This document shows positions 42,267 through 50,310 of a DNA stretch of 64,000 nucleotides, piece after piece. A program made the position numbers and the translations under genes. The DNA is taken from contig NZ_JAADJT010000001.1 in assembly GCF_011090165.1 (NCBI RefSeq), positions 930,001-994,000 of the forward strand, in the 5' to 3' direction. A model generated the notes under the pieces. That model was not told the DNA's origin, ran no database searches, and worked only from the letters and a program-made list of their open reading frames with translations. The DNA comes from Duganella aceris (GTDB lineage Bacteria > Pseudomonadota > Gammaproteobacteria > Burkholderiales > Burkholderiaceae_D). Within the stretch, counting starts at the first letter, position 1, and the number at the start of each line of letters is the position of its first letter.

Positions 42267-43773
42267 ACGCGCGCTCAAGCTAGGCGTCGCCGCCGGTGCC
42301 GCCGGCTTGATGGCGCTGGCCGTTGCGGCGGACATGCTGTCGCCCGCGCCGGAGCCGCGCCGCATCGTGCTGTGCGGCCTGCTCGCCGTTTTGCCGGCAG
42401 CGCTGCTATGGCAATGCCTGCGCCGCCTCGCCCCGCGCATGCCGCGTGAGGAAGTCGCAAGGCGCGACGGTCGCCCAATCCGCGCGAACGGCGCGGGAAC
42501 AGGAGGCGTGGGCGGCGCTGGCAGGTCAAGCGCCGCAAGCGGCGCGCTTGGCCCGGCAGGCGGCGCTGATGCCGCCCGCGCCGCCGGCGATTATGGCGAT
42601 CGCACCGGCGCGAACGGCGACCACTGCGGCGACCAAAGCGGCGACCAAAGCGGCGAACAATACGGCGAACAATACGGCGAACAATACGGCGACCAATACG
42701 GCGACTACTACGCCGGCGGCGCGTTCGCGGCGGATGGCGGCGCCGTCGCGCGGCATCACGAACTTGCCGACGCCATGCAGGCGCTGGAAGCCCGTCTTGA
42801 ACACGCGCCGATTGCGCTGTTCCGCATCCAGAACGCGGCCGGCGCCGGCGATGTCGCGCCATTGAACGCGAGCGCGCGCCGTCTGCTGGCGCCGGGCCGC
42901 GCCAGCGCGCCGCAGGATCTGCATCAACAACTGGCGGCGCAAGCGGCCGGCCAGCGCCGCCTGATCGGCTTCGACACCGAGCGCGGCGTCGAACGCGCGC
43001 TGGTCGCCGTCTCCGCGCTGACGCTGCAAGGCACACCGCAACGCCTGGCCGCGCTGATGCCGGTCGAAAGCGAACTCGAAGCCGAAGCCCTGAACGCCTG
43101 GCGCGAACTGGTGCAAGTCCTCACCCACGAAATCATGAACTCCCTGACCCCGGTGGCCTCGCTGTCGCGCACCGCCTGCGGCTTGCTGGACGAAGCCGCA
43201 TCCGGCCTGCCGGCCGACATCCACGCCGACCTCGGCACCGCGCTGGACGCGATCAGCCGCCGCGCCGCCAGCCTGGTGGACTTCGTCGGAAGCTACCGCA
43301 GCCTGTCGACCGTGTCGCCGGCGCAGCCGCAGCGGGTGCCGTTGGAGGAGCTGTTCGAACGCCTGGCCGCGCTGCTGGCGCCGCAATGGCAAGCCTTGGG
43401 CGGCGGCCTGAAATTTTCGGTGGAACCGGCGTCGCTGGAAGCGATGATCGATCCCGGCCAGCTGGAGCAAGCCCTGATCAACCTGCTGAAGAACGCCGCC
43501 GAAGCGCTGGCCGCGGCCGCGACGGCGTCGCCGCAAGCGCAGGTCAGCGCGCGCCTGAGCCGGGGCGGCCGGTTGCGCATCGAAGTGGCCGACAACGGCC
43601 CGGGCGTTCCGGACGCGCTGGCCGCGCATATCTTCACGCCGTTCTTCTCGACCAAAAAGCAGGGCAGGGGCATCGGCCTGGCGATGGTGCGGCACCTGGT
43701 GCACGCCAACGGCGGTACGGTGCGCTACGCGCGTTCGGTCAGCGCCGGCGCGCGCTTCATCCTCACTTTTTAG
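42256..43773 (+). CDS. Membrane sensor histidine kinase (NtrY/NtrB-like output)
   Basis: The 505-residue kinase has two N-terminal helices (LGVAAGAAGLMALAVAADML and IVLCGLLAVLPAALLWQCL) with almost no periplasmic loop. A Gly/Ala-rich low-complexity region (about 70-160) contains eight four-residue repeats of the GDQS/GEQY type. A PAS-like segment (RLEHAPIALFRIQNA, about 175-280) leads to an H-box VLTHEIMNSLTPVASLSRTA near 293. The catalytic domain has NLLKNAAEAL, DNGPGVPD and STKKQGRGIGLAMVRHLV. ATG 42256 overlaps the regulator stop by 11 bases, so the pair is coupled. It likely senses something in or near the membrane and phosphorylates the upstream regulator. The stop overlaps that of the convergent acetyltransferase gene. 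Confidence 0.88.
   Translation: MASERALKLGVAAGAAGLMALAVAADMLSPAPEPRRIVLCGLLAVLPAALLWQCLRRLAPRMPREEVARRDGRPIRANGAGTGGVGGAGRSSAASGALGPAGGADAARAAGDYGDRTGANGDHCGDQSGDQSGEQYGEQYGEQYGDQYGDYYAGGAFAADGGAVARHHELADAMQALEARLEHAPIALFRIQNAAGAGDVAPLNASARRLLAPGRASAPQDLHQQLAAQAAGQRRLIGFDTERGVERALVAVSALTLQGTPQRLAALMPVESELEAEALNAWRELVQVLTHEIMNSLTPVASLSRTACGLLDEAASGLPADIHADLGTALDAISRRAASLVDFVGSYRSLSTVSPAQPQRVPLEELFERLAALLAPQWQALGGGLKFSVEPASLEAMIDPGQLEQALINLLKNAAEALAAAATASPQAQVSARLSRGGRLRIEVADNGPGVPDALAAHIFTPFFSTKKQGRGIGLAMVRHLVHANGGTVRYARSVSAGARFILTF
42616..42711 (+). repeat. Eight-copy 12-bp tandem repeat inside the kinase gene
   Basis: Units of the form GGCGAMCAAWRC follow each other in eight exact 12-base steps. 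They are GDHC, GDQS twice, GEQY three times, GDQY and GDYY in the kinase frame. Three consecutive units are identical, a sign of recent slippage. Twelve is a multiple of three, so copy-number change would alter linker length but keep the frame. Confidence 0.88.
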
Positions 43774-44222
43774 CGCACCATGTCGACGTGCATGATGCCG
43801 TCTTCGTCATACGGCTCGGTCACGGTCTGGAAGCCGAAACTGGCGTAGAATTTTTCCAGGTGCGCCTGCGCGCCGATGCGGAAGCGATGGCCCGGATACA
43901 GCTGCTCGGCCAGCGGAATGGACCTGGCCACCAGCTCGCGGCCGATGCCGCCGCCGCGCCCCTCCTGCGTGGTCAGCACGCGGCCCAGCGACATCTCGTC
44001 GAACTTCACGCCCGGCGGCACGCAGCGCAGGTAAGCCACCAGCGACCGCTTGCCGTTGCTCTCGCGCCAGCCCATCAGGTGGTGGCACAGCGGATCGGCG
44101 CCGTCGATATCCGGATACAGGCAGGTCTGCTCCAGGATGAAGACCTGCTGGCGCTGCAGCAGCACCTCATACCAGTCGTTGCGGGGGATGTCCTCGAAAG
44201 CCAGCCATTGCCACTCAATCAT
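43770..44222 (-). CDS. ElaA-like GNAT-family N-acetyltransferase
   Basis: The 150-residue cytoplasmic protein matches the ElaA subfamily: EWQWLAFEDIPRNDWYEVLLQRQQVFILEQTCLYPDIDGADPLCHHLMGW at the N-terminus. The acetyl-CoA-binding region is GRVLTTQEGRGGGIGRELVARSI near residue 85 (RxxGxG/A pyrophosphate loop), and KFYASFGFQTVTEPYDEDGIMHVDMVR ends the protein. Length is normal. Substrate not known. It is convergent with the kinase gene (four-base overlap of stops) and lies behind the ohr terminator, so it has its own promoter in the short gap 44223-44260. Confidence 0.87.
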   Translation of the reverse strand: MIEWQWLAFEDIPRNDWYEVLLQRQQVFILEQTCLYPDIDGADPLCHHLMGWRESNGKRSLVAYLRCVPPGVKFDEMSLGRVLTTQEGRGGGIGRELVARSIPLAEQLYPGHRFRIGAQAHLEKFYASFGFQTVTEPYDEDGIMHVDMVR

Positions 44223-44260
44223 GTCGTATCTCGGTCGGGATCAAAACAACGATTGTATGT

Positions 44261-44294
44261 GAAAAAGGCCGGCGCCTCGCATGAGGGGCCGGCC
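44261..44294 (-). terminator. Rho-independent terminator of ohr
   Basis: A 12-bp stem with one mismatch (GGCCGGCGCCTC against GAGGGGCCGGCC) and a GCAT loop runs into five T on the minus strand, 23 bases after the ohr stop. It insulates ohr from the acetyltransferase gene. Confidence 0.85.
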
Positions 44295-44317
44295 GGGTCG
44301 GACTGACTGGCGCTGAA

Positions 44318-44743
44318 TTAAACGATGGTCAGGGTCACGTCGATGTTGCCACGGGTGGCGTTCGAGTAAGGGCAGACGATGTGGGCGGCGGCGACCAGCT
44401 TCTCGGCGGTTTCGCGGTCCAGGCCCGGCAGCGAGATTTTCAGTTCGACTTCGATGCCGAAACCGGTAGGGATCTGGCCGATACCGACGGTACCCTGGAT
44501 CGACACATCGGCAGGCACGGCGATCTTGTCGCGGCCGCCGACGAATTTCATCGCGCCCAGGAAGCAAGCCGAGTAGCCGGCGGCGAACAGTTGTTCAGGA
44601 TTGGTGCCGACAGCACCGGCGCCGCCCAGTTCTTTCGGGGTGGTCAGTTTGACGTCCAGCACGCCGTCCGAGGACACAGCTTTGCCTTCGCGGCCGCCGG
44701 TGGCGGTTGCAGTTGCGCGGTACAGTACTTTTTCGATCGACAT
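44318..44743 (-). CDS. ohr: Organic hydroperoxide resistance protein (Ohr)
   Basis: The 141-residue protein reduces organic hydroperoxides, using two redox-active cysteines: one in [15 protein letters not shown] near residue 61 and one in [14 protein letters not shown] near 125. Both are in the Ohr rather than the OsmC context, and the catalytic Arg/Glu neighbours ([31 protein letters not shown]) are present. Length is typical. Cytoplasmic, thiol-dependent. No ohrR gene is next to it in this window; the upstream inverted repeat (44781-44815) may be the operator of a MarR-type repressor encoded elsewhere. Confidence 0.93.
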   Translation of the reverse strand: MSIEKVLYRATATATGGREGKAVSSDGVLDVKLTTPKELGGAGAVGTNPEQLFAAGYSACFLGAMKFVGGRDKIAVPADVSIQGTVGIGQIPTGFGIEVELKISLPGLDRETAEKLVAAAHIVCPYSNATRGNIDVTLTIV

Positions 44744-44780
44744 GATGAATTCCTTTTCAGTGGGTGGAACTACATTAATT

Positions 44781-44815
44781 TTAGGTAACTATCTAATCGC
44801 TCGCTATCTACCTAA
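44781..44815. promoter_or_regulatory. Inverted repeat upstream of ohr
   Basis: TTAGGTA (44781-44787) and TACCTAA (44809-44815) are exact reverse complements 21 bases apart. Between them CTATCTA occurs twice in direct orientation. MarR/OhrR-type repressors bind A/T-rich dyads near ohr promoters, so this is a candidate operator. Confidence 0.45.
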
Positions 44816-44941
44816 GGAGGTAAGCAGCTTGCTAATCTACTACTGTCTGGCGTTGTTTGCAGCGCCGATGTAGAGACTATATATCGTGCACTATTTAATA
44901 GCAAGCGATTTCTATAAAAATTTTAAGTAGTCGCCGTAATT

Positions 44942-44960
44942 GATAATGATTCGCATTATA
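44942..44960 (+). promoter_or_regulatory. Fur box
   Basis: GATAATGATTCGCATTATA matches the 19-base Fur consensus at 15 positions and keeps both 6-7 base arms. It lies 38 bases before the GTG start of the PepSY/flavoreductase gene, where bound Fur would cover the promoter. Confidence 0.8.
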
Positions 44961-44998
44961 TATAGAATGTCCCGCATTCTAAGTGAGAAAGTAGACCT

Positions 44999-47404
44999 GT
45001 GAAAAAGCTTTGGTTCCAACTGCATTGGTTCGTCGGCATCACCGCCGGCACGGTGTTGATCGTGATCGGTCTGACCGGCGCCATCCTCGCTTTCCGCGAA
45101 CAGGTGCTCGACCTGCTGAACCCCGGCGTGCTGAGCGTGCCGGCGCAGTCCGGGCCGACGCTGACGCCGCCGCAGCTGGCGCAGGCGGCCAAGCTGCTGC
45201 GGCCGCAGGAACGCATCAGCAGCATCATCGTCTACGCGCAACCCGACACCACGGTGCGGGTCTTTTTCGCGCCGCAGCCGGGCGAGCAGCGCGGCGAGAC
45301 GATCTACCTGCATCCCTACACCGGCGCGTTGCTGCCGGAGCTGCACTACGCCGAATTCTTCGAATGGATCGAGTCGCTGCACCGCTTCCTGCTGCTGCCG
45401 CGCGAGCAGGGCAAGATGGTCAGCGGCACCCTGGCCTTCTGCCTGATGGGCCTTGCGCTCAGCGGCCTGTATCTGCGATGGCCGCGCCGCGTGTTCGACT
45501 GGCGCACCTGGCTGACCTTCGATACGCGCATGAAGGGCCGCTCCTTCCTGTGGGGCTTGCATTCGGTGGCGGGCACCTGGGTGATGGTGATCTTCCTGAT
45601 GTTTACTTTCTCCGGCGTGTACTGGGCCTTCGATCCGATCCGCGACATGGTCGACGGCTGGCTGGGCACGCCGCGTCCGCCGCGCGCCGCCGCCGCCGCC
45701 AAGCCCAAGCTCAAAGCCGCCAAGCCACCCAAGGCGGATGCCGCCGAGCTTGACCTGGCCTGGGCCGCTTTCGAGCGGGCTGCGCCGAACTGGAACATGG
45801 CCTTCCTGCGGCCGCCGGAAAAAGCGTCGCAGCCGCTGCAGATCCTGTGGGTGACGAAGGATGCGCCGCACGTGCGCGCGCGCGGCAAGATCTTGATCAA
45901 CCAGCAGACCGGCGCGATCGTGAAGAACGAGCCTTACGCCGAGATGCCGATGGGCGCGCGGCTGCAATCGACCATCTATCCGCTGCATATCGGTACCTAC
46001 TTCGGTTTGACCGGGCAATTCATTGTGTTCCTGGCGGCGCTGGCGTTGCCGGGTTTCGGCATCACCGGCTGGATGCTGTACCTGAAGCGTCGCAAGGCGA
46101 AGCGCGAGGCGCTGGCGGAACGCAAGCGGTTGGCCGGCGGCGCGGCGGGCGCCGATGCCGGCGATCCGGTGCTGATGGCCTACGCCAGCCAGACCGGCCA
46201 GGCGGAGCGTCTGGCGCTGCAAAGCGCGGCGGCGTTGCAAAAGGCCGGCGTCGCGGTGCATGTGCATTCGCTGGAAAAACTCACGCCGCCGCAATTGGGC
46301 AAGTATCGTCGCGCGCTGTTCGTCGCCAGCAGTTTCGGCGAGGGCGAGCCGCCGGACCCGGCGCGCCGCTTCAGCCGTCTGCTGCATGACCAGCATGAGG
46401 CGCTGGCGCATATGCAGTACGCGGTGCTGGCGCTGGGCGACAAGCATTACGTGGAATTCTGCGGCTTCGGCCAGGCGCTGGATCAGCGCTTGCGCGTGCT
46501 CGGCGCCCAGCCGCTGCATCCGATCATCGAGGTCGACAACGGCGATCCGGTGGCGCTGGGGCGCTGGTCGCATGCGCTGCGCGAGTTGAGCGGCGCGGAG
46601 GCGGCGGACATGTCGCTGTCGGCCGCCGCGCCGGATACCGACTACGCCAGCTGGCGCTTGACGGAACGGGTGCTGCTCAACGAGGGCAGCGTGGGCCATC
46701 CGCTGTACGAGCTCACGCTGAGCGGCGACGCGGGCGTCGATTGGAAGCCGGGCGCGCTGGTCGATATCTGGCCCGGCCACTACGGTGCGCACGAGACGCC
46801 GCGCCGTTATTCGCTGGCGTCTTTGCCGCAGGATGGCATGCAGCTGATCGTGCGCCAGGAGCGGCACGACCTTGGCGCCGGCGTCGGCATGGGACTGGCC
46901 TCCGGCTGGCTGACCGCGCGGGCGGCGCTCGGCGACGAGGTGCGGGTGCGCCTGATCGCCAATCCATCGTTCGACGCGCATGCGCAGGCGGCGTTGCCGG
47001 CCATCTATATCGGCAACGGCTCCGGCATGGCCGGCCTGCGTTCGCACCTGCGGGCGCGCGTGGCCGGCGGCGAAGCGCGCAACTGGCTGATCTTCGGCGA
47101 ACGCCAGCGCGCCTTCGACGCCATCTGCGCCGACGAGATCGGCCGCTGGCGCGACGGCGGCTTCCTGCCTGAACTGGACCTGGTGTTCTCGCGCGACCCC
47201 GACGGCGGCCACTACGTGCAGGACCGCATGCGCGAAAAGGCCGATGTGCTGCGCGAGTGGATCGCCGACGGCGCCGTGCTGTATGTCTGCGGCAGCCTGC
47301 AAGGCATGGCCGGCGGCGTCGACGCCGCGCTGGAGGAGATCATCGGCCGCGCCGCATTGGAGGCGATGATCGAAGCCGGCCGCTATCGCCGCGACGTGTA
47401 TTAA
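44999..47404 (+). CDS. PepSY-membrane/flavodoxin/FAD-NAD(P)H reductase fusion
   Basis: The 801-residue protein starts with GTG. The N-terminal part (1-380) is a PepSY-associated membrane module with about four helices (FVGITAGTVLIVIGLTGAILAF, GTLAFCLMGLALSGLYLRWP, VAGTWVMVIFLMFTFSGVYWAF, FIVFLAALALPGFGITGWMLYLKRR). It is followed by a flavodoxin domain (VLMAYASQTGQAERLALQSAAAL and VASSFGEGEPPDPARRF) and a cytochrome-P450-reductase-like FAD/NAD domain (PRRYSLASLPQ, GNGSGMAGLRSHL, CGSLQGMAGGVDAAL). It should pass electrons from NAD(P)H across the inner membrane, fitting reductive release of iron from siderophores in the periplasm. The Fur box upstream supports iron control. Its stop overlaps that of the convergent gene. 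Confidence 0.88.
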   Translation: MKKLWFQLHWFVGITAGTVLIVIGLTGAILAFREQVLDLLNPGVLSVPAQSGPTLTPPQLAQAAKLLRPQERISSIIVYAQPDTTVRVFFAPQPGEQRGETIYLHPYTGALLPELHYAEFFEWIESLHRFLLLPREQGKMVSGTLAFCLMGLALSGLYLRWPRRVFDWRTWLTFDTRMKGRSFLWGLHSVAGTWVMVIFLMFTFSGVYWAFDPIRDMVDGWLGTPRPPRAAAAAKPKLKAAKPPKADAAELDLAWAAFERAAPNWNMAFLRPPEKASQPLQILWVTKDAPHVRARGKILINQQTGAIVKNEPYAEMPMGARLQSTIYPLHIGTYFGLTGQFIVFLAALALPGFGITGWMLYLKRRKAKREALAERKRLAGGAAGADAGDPVLMAYASQTGQAERLALQSAAALQKAGVAVHVHSLEKLTPPQLGKYRRALFVASSFGEGEPPDPARRFSRLLHDQHEALAHMQYAVLALGDKHYVEFCGFGQALDQRLRVLGAQPLHPIIEVDNGDPVALGRWSHALRELSGAEAADMSLSAAAPDTDYASWRLTERVLLNEGSVGHPLYELTLSGDAGVDWKPGALVDIWPGHYGAHETPRRYSLASLPQDGMQLIVRQERHDLGAGVGMGLASGWLTARAALGDEVRVRLIANPSFDAHAQAALPAIYIGNGSGMAGLRSHLRARVAGGEARNWLIFGERQRAFDAICADEIGRWRDGGFLPELDLVFSRDPDGGHYVQDRMREKADVLREWIADGAVLYVCGSLQGMAGGVDAALEEIIGRAALEAMIEAGRYRRDVY

Positions 47405-48444
47405 AGCGCGGTCTCGTAGCCCTCAAGGACGTTGACCACATTGGTGCCCAACTCCTTGACCGCGTAGCCGCCTTCGAAGATGAAGGCGGTCGGCAGATTC
47501 AGGTACGCCAGCCGCTCGCCGACCTTCAGATAATCGGCGCTTTGCAGCGCGAAGCGCGACAGCGGATCGCCGGCGAAGGTGTCCACCCCCAGCGACACCA
47601 CCAGCGCGTCCGGCGCGAAGCTGCCGAGGCGGATGCAGGCCGTCTCCAGCGCCGCGAACCAGGCCTTGGCCGAGGTGCCGGCCGGCAGCGGCAGGTTCAT
47701 GTTGTAGCCCAGTCCCGCGCCCTCGCCGCGCTCGTCCGCGTGCCCCAGATAGAACGGATACTCGCTGCGCGGATCGGCGTGGATCGAGATGAACAGCACA
47801 TCGTCCCGGCCATAGAAGATGCTCTGCGTGCCGTTGCCGTGGTGGTAGTCGATGTCGATGATGGCGACCCGCTTGGCGCCGTCGTCCAGCATGTGCTGCG
47901 CCGCCAGCGCGGCGTTGTTGAGGAAGCAGTAGCCGCCGAAGAAATCCGCGCCGGCGTGATGGCCGGGCGGGCGGCTCAACACGAACGCGCCGCGCTGCCC
48001 CAGCCGCAGCGCATGCGCCGCGTTGACCGCGCAATCGGCGCCGGTCTTGGCCGCCGTCCAGGTGCCGGCCGTCAGCGGCGTGCCGCTGTCCATCGAGTAC
48101 AAGCCCAGTTTGGCGCAGAAGTTGTCCGGCTCGATGTCGTCGCGCAGCGTGCGCACCGGCCAGACGGCGGGGAAGGCGTCCTTGCCGGCGTTGGCCGGGT
48201 CGAGCGCCAGCCATTCGCTCCAGGCGGTGCGCAGGAAGTGCAGGTAGCGCGGGGTGTGGATGCGCTCCAGCGACATCAAGGGCACGCCGTGCGGCGTGAC
48301 GATCTTGCCCAGGCCGCGCCGTCCCAGCTCCGCCAGCACCGCATCCACCCGCTCCGGCTTTTCAAAGCAGGGCACCATCTCGCCGCGAAAAATCTCGTAG
48401 CGGCCACGGTGCTGGGCGTGCAGTTCGTTGTAGAAGGTGAGCAA
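47401..48444 (-). CDS. Histone-deacetylase-superfamily amidohydrolase
   Basis: The 347-residue protein has the arginase/deacetylase fold. Zinc and catalytic residues are visible: RPPGHHAGADFFGGYCFLNNAALAAQ (twin His), VAIIDIDYHHGNGTQSIFYGRDDVLFISIHADP (zinc ligands Asp and His) and VVSLGVDTFAGDPLSRFAL (distal Asp). Bacterial members deacetylate polyamines or other small amides more often than proteins; the longer N-terminus (MVPCFEKPERVDAVLAEL) resembles acetylpolyamine amidohydrolases. Cytoplasmic and probably a homodimer. Its stop overlaps the neighbour's stop in TTAA. It begins 22 bases after gshA on the same strand and may be cotranscribed with it. Confidence 0.87.
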   Translation of the reverse strand: MLTFYNELHAQHRGRYEIFRGEMVPCFEKPERVDAVLAELGRRGLGKIVTPHGVPLMSLERIHTPRYLHFLRTAWSEWLALDPANAGKDAFPAVWPVRTLRDDIEPDNFCAKLGLYSMDSGTPLTAGTWTAAKTGADCAVNAAHALRLGQRGAFVLSRPPGHHAGADFFGGYCFLNNAALAAQHMLDDGAKRVAIIDIDYHHGNGTQSIFYGRDDVLFISIHADPRSEYPFYLGHADERGEGAGLGYNMNLPLPAGTSAKAWFAALETACIRLGSFAPDALVVSLGVDTFAGDPLSRFALQSADYLKVGERLAYLNLPTAFIFEGGYAVKELGTNVVNVLEGYETAL

Positions 48445-48466
48445 GGGAGTCTCTTCGCTTGATCGC

Positions 48467-50071
48467 TTATTCGCTGACCTGCTGCGAATGGCACAGATTG
48501 CTGGCGCGGTAGGCGGCGACGTAGTCGTCGAAGTTGGATTGCGGCGCCGCTTCCATCTCCGCCTGCTCGGCCAGCGAGACGGCGGCCATGCCGTCGAAGT
48601 AGGCCGCTTCGTCGGCGCTCGGCGGATGGCTGCGGAAGTGCGCCGCGTGCTTTTCGCTTTGCGCCAGCGCGAACGCGGCGAACGACTTGCCGTTGGCGCG
48701 CAGCGCCGCCAGCACCTTGGCCGACGGCGTCAGTCCGGCGTCGGCCAGCTTGGCCGCTTGCGCCTGCATCGCGTCGGCGTGCTGGCTGTCGCCGCGCAGC
48801 GTGTCGAGCAGTTCGGCCACCGGGCGGATCCGCTCCAGCAGTTCCGCGCCCCAGCTTTGCAGCGTGACTTCGGCCTGGCCGTTGTTCAGCGTCAGGCCCG
48901 GACGGCGGCCTTCCTTGACGGTGCGGGCGAAGTTTTCCGTGTGGCGCGCGCCTTCCTCCGGCGCGATGGCCGGGCTTTCCTCCAGCGCGCAGAACAGCAG
49001 GAAGGCGTCGAGGAAGCGGCCGGCCTGCAGGCTGACGCCGACCGGCTCGAACGGATCGACGTCCATGCAGCGCACTTCGATGTACTGCACGCCGCGCGCG
49101 CACAGCGCCTGGATCGGCCGCTCGCCGGTCTGGATCACGCGCTTCGGGCGGATGGTGGAGTAGTACTCGTTTTCGATCTGCAGCACGTTGGTGCTGAGCT
49201 GTATCCATTCGCCGTCGCGCTTGGTGCCCAGCGCCGCATACGGCTCATAAGGCTGGTTGACCGCCTTGGTCAGCGCCGCGACATAGCTGTCGAGGCAGTT
49301 CTCGTGCGGACTCAGGCCCGATTGCGCGTCGTTCTGGTAACCCAGGTCGCTCATGCGCAGGCTGGTGGCGTACGGCAGGTACAGCGTGTCGTCGGACAGC
49401 GTCTCCAGCTTGTGCGCGCGGCCGCGCAGGAAATTGCTCGACAACACGGGCGAGGCGCCGAACAGATACATCAGCAGCCAGCTGTAGCGGCGGAAGTTGC
49501 GGATGGTCGCCAGGTACGCCTCGGACTGGTACGACTTGGCCGACAGCCGCTTGGCGCCCTGCGGCTCGTTCTCGGCCAGCACGCGCCACAGGCGCTCGTC
49601 CAGCGAGTAGTTATAGTGGATGCCGGCGATGCACTGCATCGCCTTGCCATAGCGCAGCGCCAGGCCGCGCCGGTACACATGCTTGAGCGTGCCCAGGTTG
49701 GAGCTGCCATACCAGGCGATGTCGATGTCCTCTTCGGCCGGCAGGCGGCACGGCATCGACTGGCTCCACAGCAGCTCGTCGCCCAGCTTGCTGTAGGCGT
49801 AGCGGTGGATGCCCTCCAGCTTGTCCAGCGTGACGGCGATGTCGGATTCGGCCGGGGTGATGAACTCCAGCAGGGTTTCAGCGTAGTCGGTGGTGATCTG
49901 CGGGTGGGTCAGCGCCGACCCCAGCGCCACCGGATGCGGCGTATGCGCCAGATGGCCGGCGCCGTCCACGCGCAAGGTTTCCCGCTCGATGCCGCGCAAG
50001 CCGCCTCCCAGCACGCCACGGTGCTTCTCATCGGCCAGCAGGGCCAGGCGTCGGGTCAATAGAGTTGGCAA
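48467..50071 (-). CDS. gshA: Glutamate-cysteine ligase, type 1
   Basis: The 534-residue cytoplasmic enzyme makes gamma-glutamylcysteine, the first step of glutathione synthesis. Typical proteobacterial type 1 features are visible: [51 protein letters not shown] at the N-terminus, with the acidic metal-binding residues, and [28 protein letters not shown] lies near residue 315. Length is close to that of E. coli GshA (518). The ATG at 50071 follows the 239-base gap shared with the adhesin gene. A deacetylase-family gene follows 22 bases downstream. Confidence 0.92.
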   Translation of the reverse strand: MPTLLTRRLALLADEKHRGVLGGGLRGIERETLRVDGAGHLAHTPHPVALGSALTHPQITTDYAETLLEFITPAESDIAVTLDKLEGIHRYAYSKLGDELLWSQSMPCRLPAEEDIDIAWYGSSNLGTLKHVYRRGLALRYGKAMQCIAGIHYNYSLDERLWRVLAENEPQGAKRLSAKSYQSEAYLATIRNFRRYSWLLMYLFGASPVLSSNFLRGRAHKLETLSDDTLYLPYATSLRMSDLGYQNDAQSGLSPHENCLDSYVAALTKAVNQPYEPYAALGTKRDGEWIQLSTNVLQIENEYYSTIRPKRVIQTGERPIQALCARGVQYIEVRCMDVDPFEPVGVSLQAGRFLDAFLLFCALEESPAIAPEEGARHTENFARTVKEGRRPGLTLNNGQAEVTLQSWGAELLERIRPVAELLDTLRGDSQHADAMQAQAAKLADAGLTPSAKVLAALRANGKSFAAFALAQSEKHAAHFRSHPPSADEAAYFDGMAAVSLAEQAEMEAAPQSNFDDYVAAYRASNLCHSQQVSE

Positions 50072-50249
50072 TTTGAAATCCTTTCTTGTGCAGCAAATAA
50101 ATTAGCGATGCTGAGAGTAACCGAAATTGGCCGAACTCGCCGGAAGGCGGGAAAAAGATCATTTTAACAAAGGCAGGCCGTTGGCTACGTGCGGCGGCAG
50201 ACTTTGGCCTTTGCCACACCGGACGAAATGTTTGGCAAACCGGAAAATT

Positions 50250-50287
50250 TTGCGATCCCTTTAAAGCTACCGATAATCGATCATCGG
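50250..50287 (+). promoter_or_regulatory. Candidate adhesin promoter with overlapping palindrome
   Basis: TTGCGA and GATAAT are 16 bases apart (four and five matches to sigma-70 boxes). An 18-base near-palindrome, CCGATAATCGATCATCGG (50270-50287), covers the -10 box and the predicted start. GGGG before the ATG at 50311 serves as ribosome site. The palindrome is well placed for a repressor. Confidence 0.5.
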
Positions 50288-50310
50288 GAAAAATAATGCG
50301 GGGTGGCAAC

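Noticed and set aside
44912-47302. Antisense frame of about 800 codons opposite the PepSY/flavoreductase gene
   Set aside because: Translation is rich in Arg, His and Gln without motifs; the sense frame has flavodoxin and FAD motifs and a Fur box.
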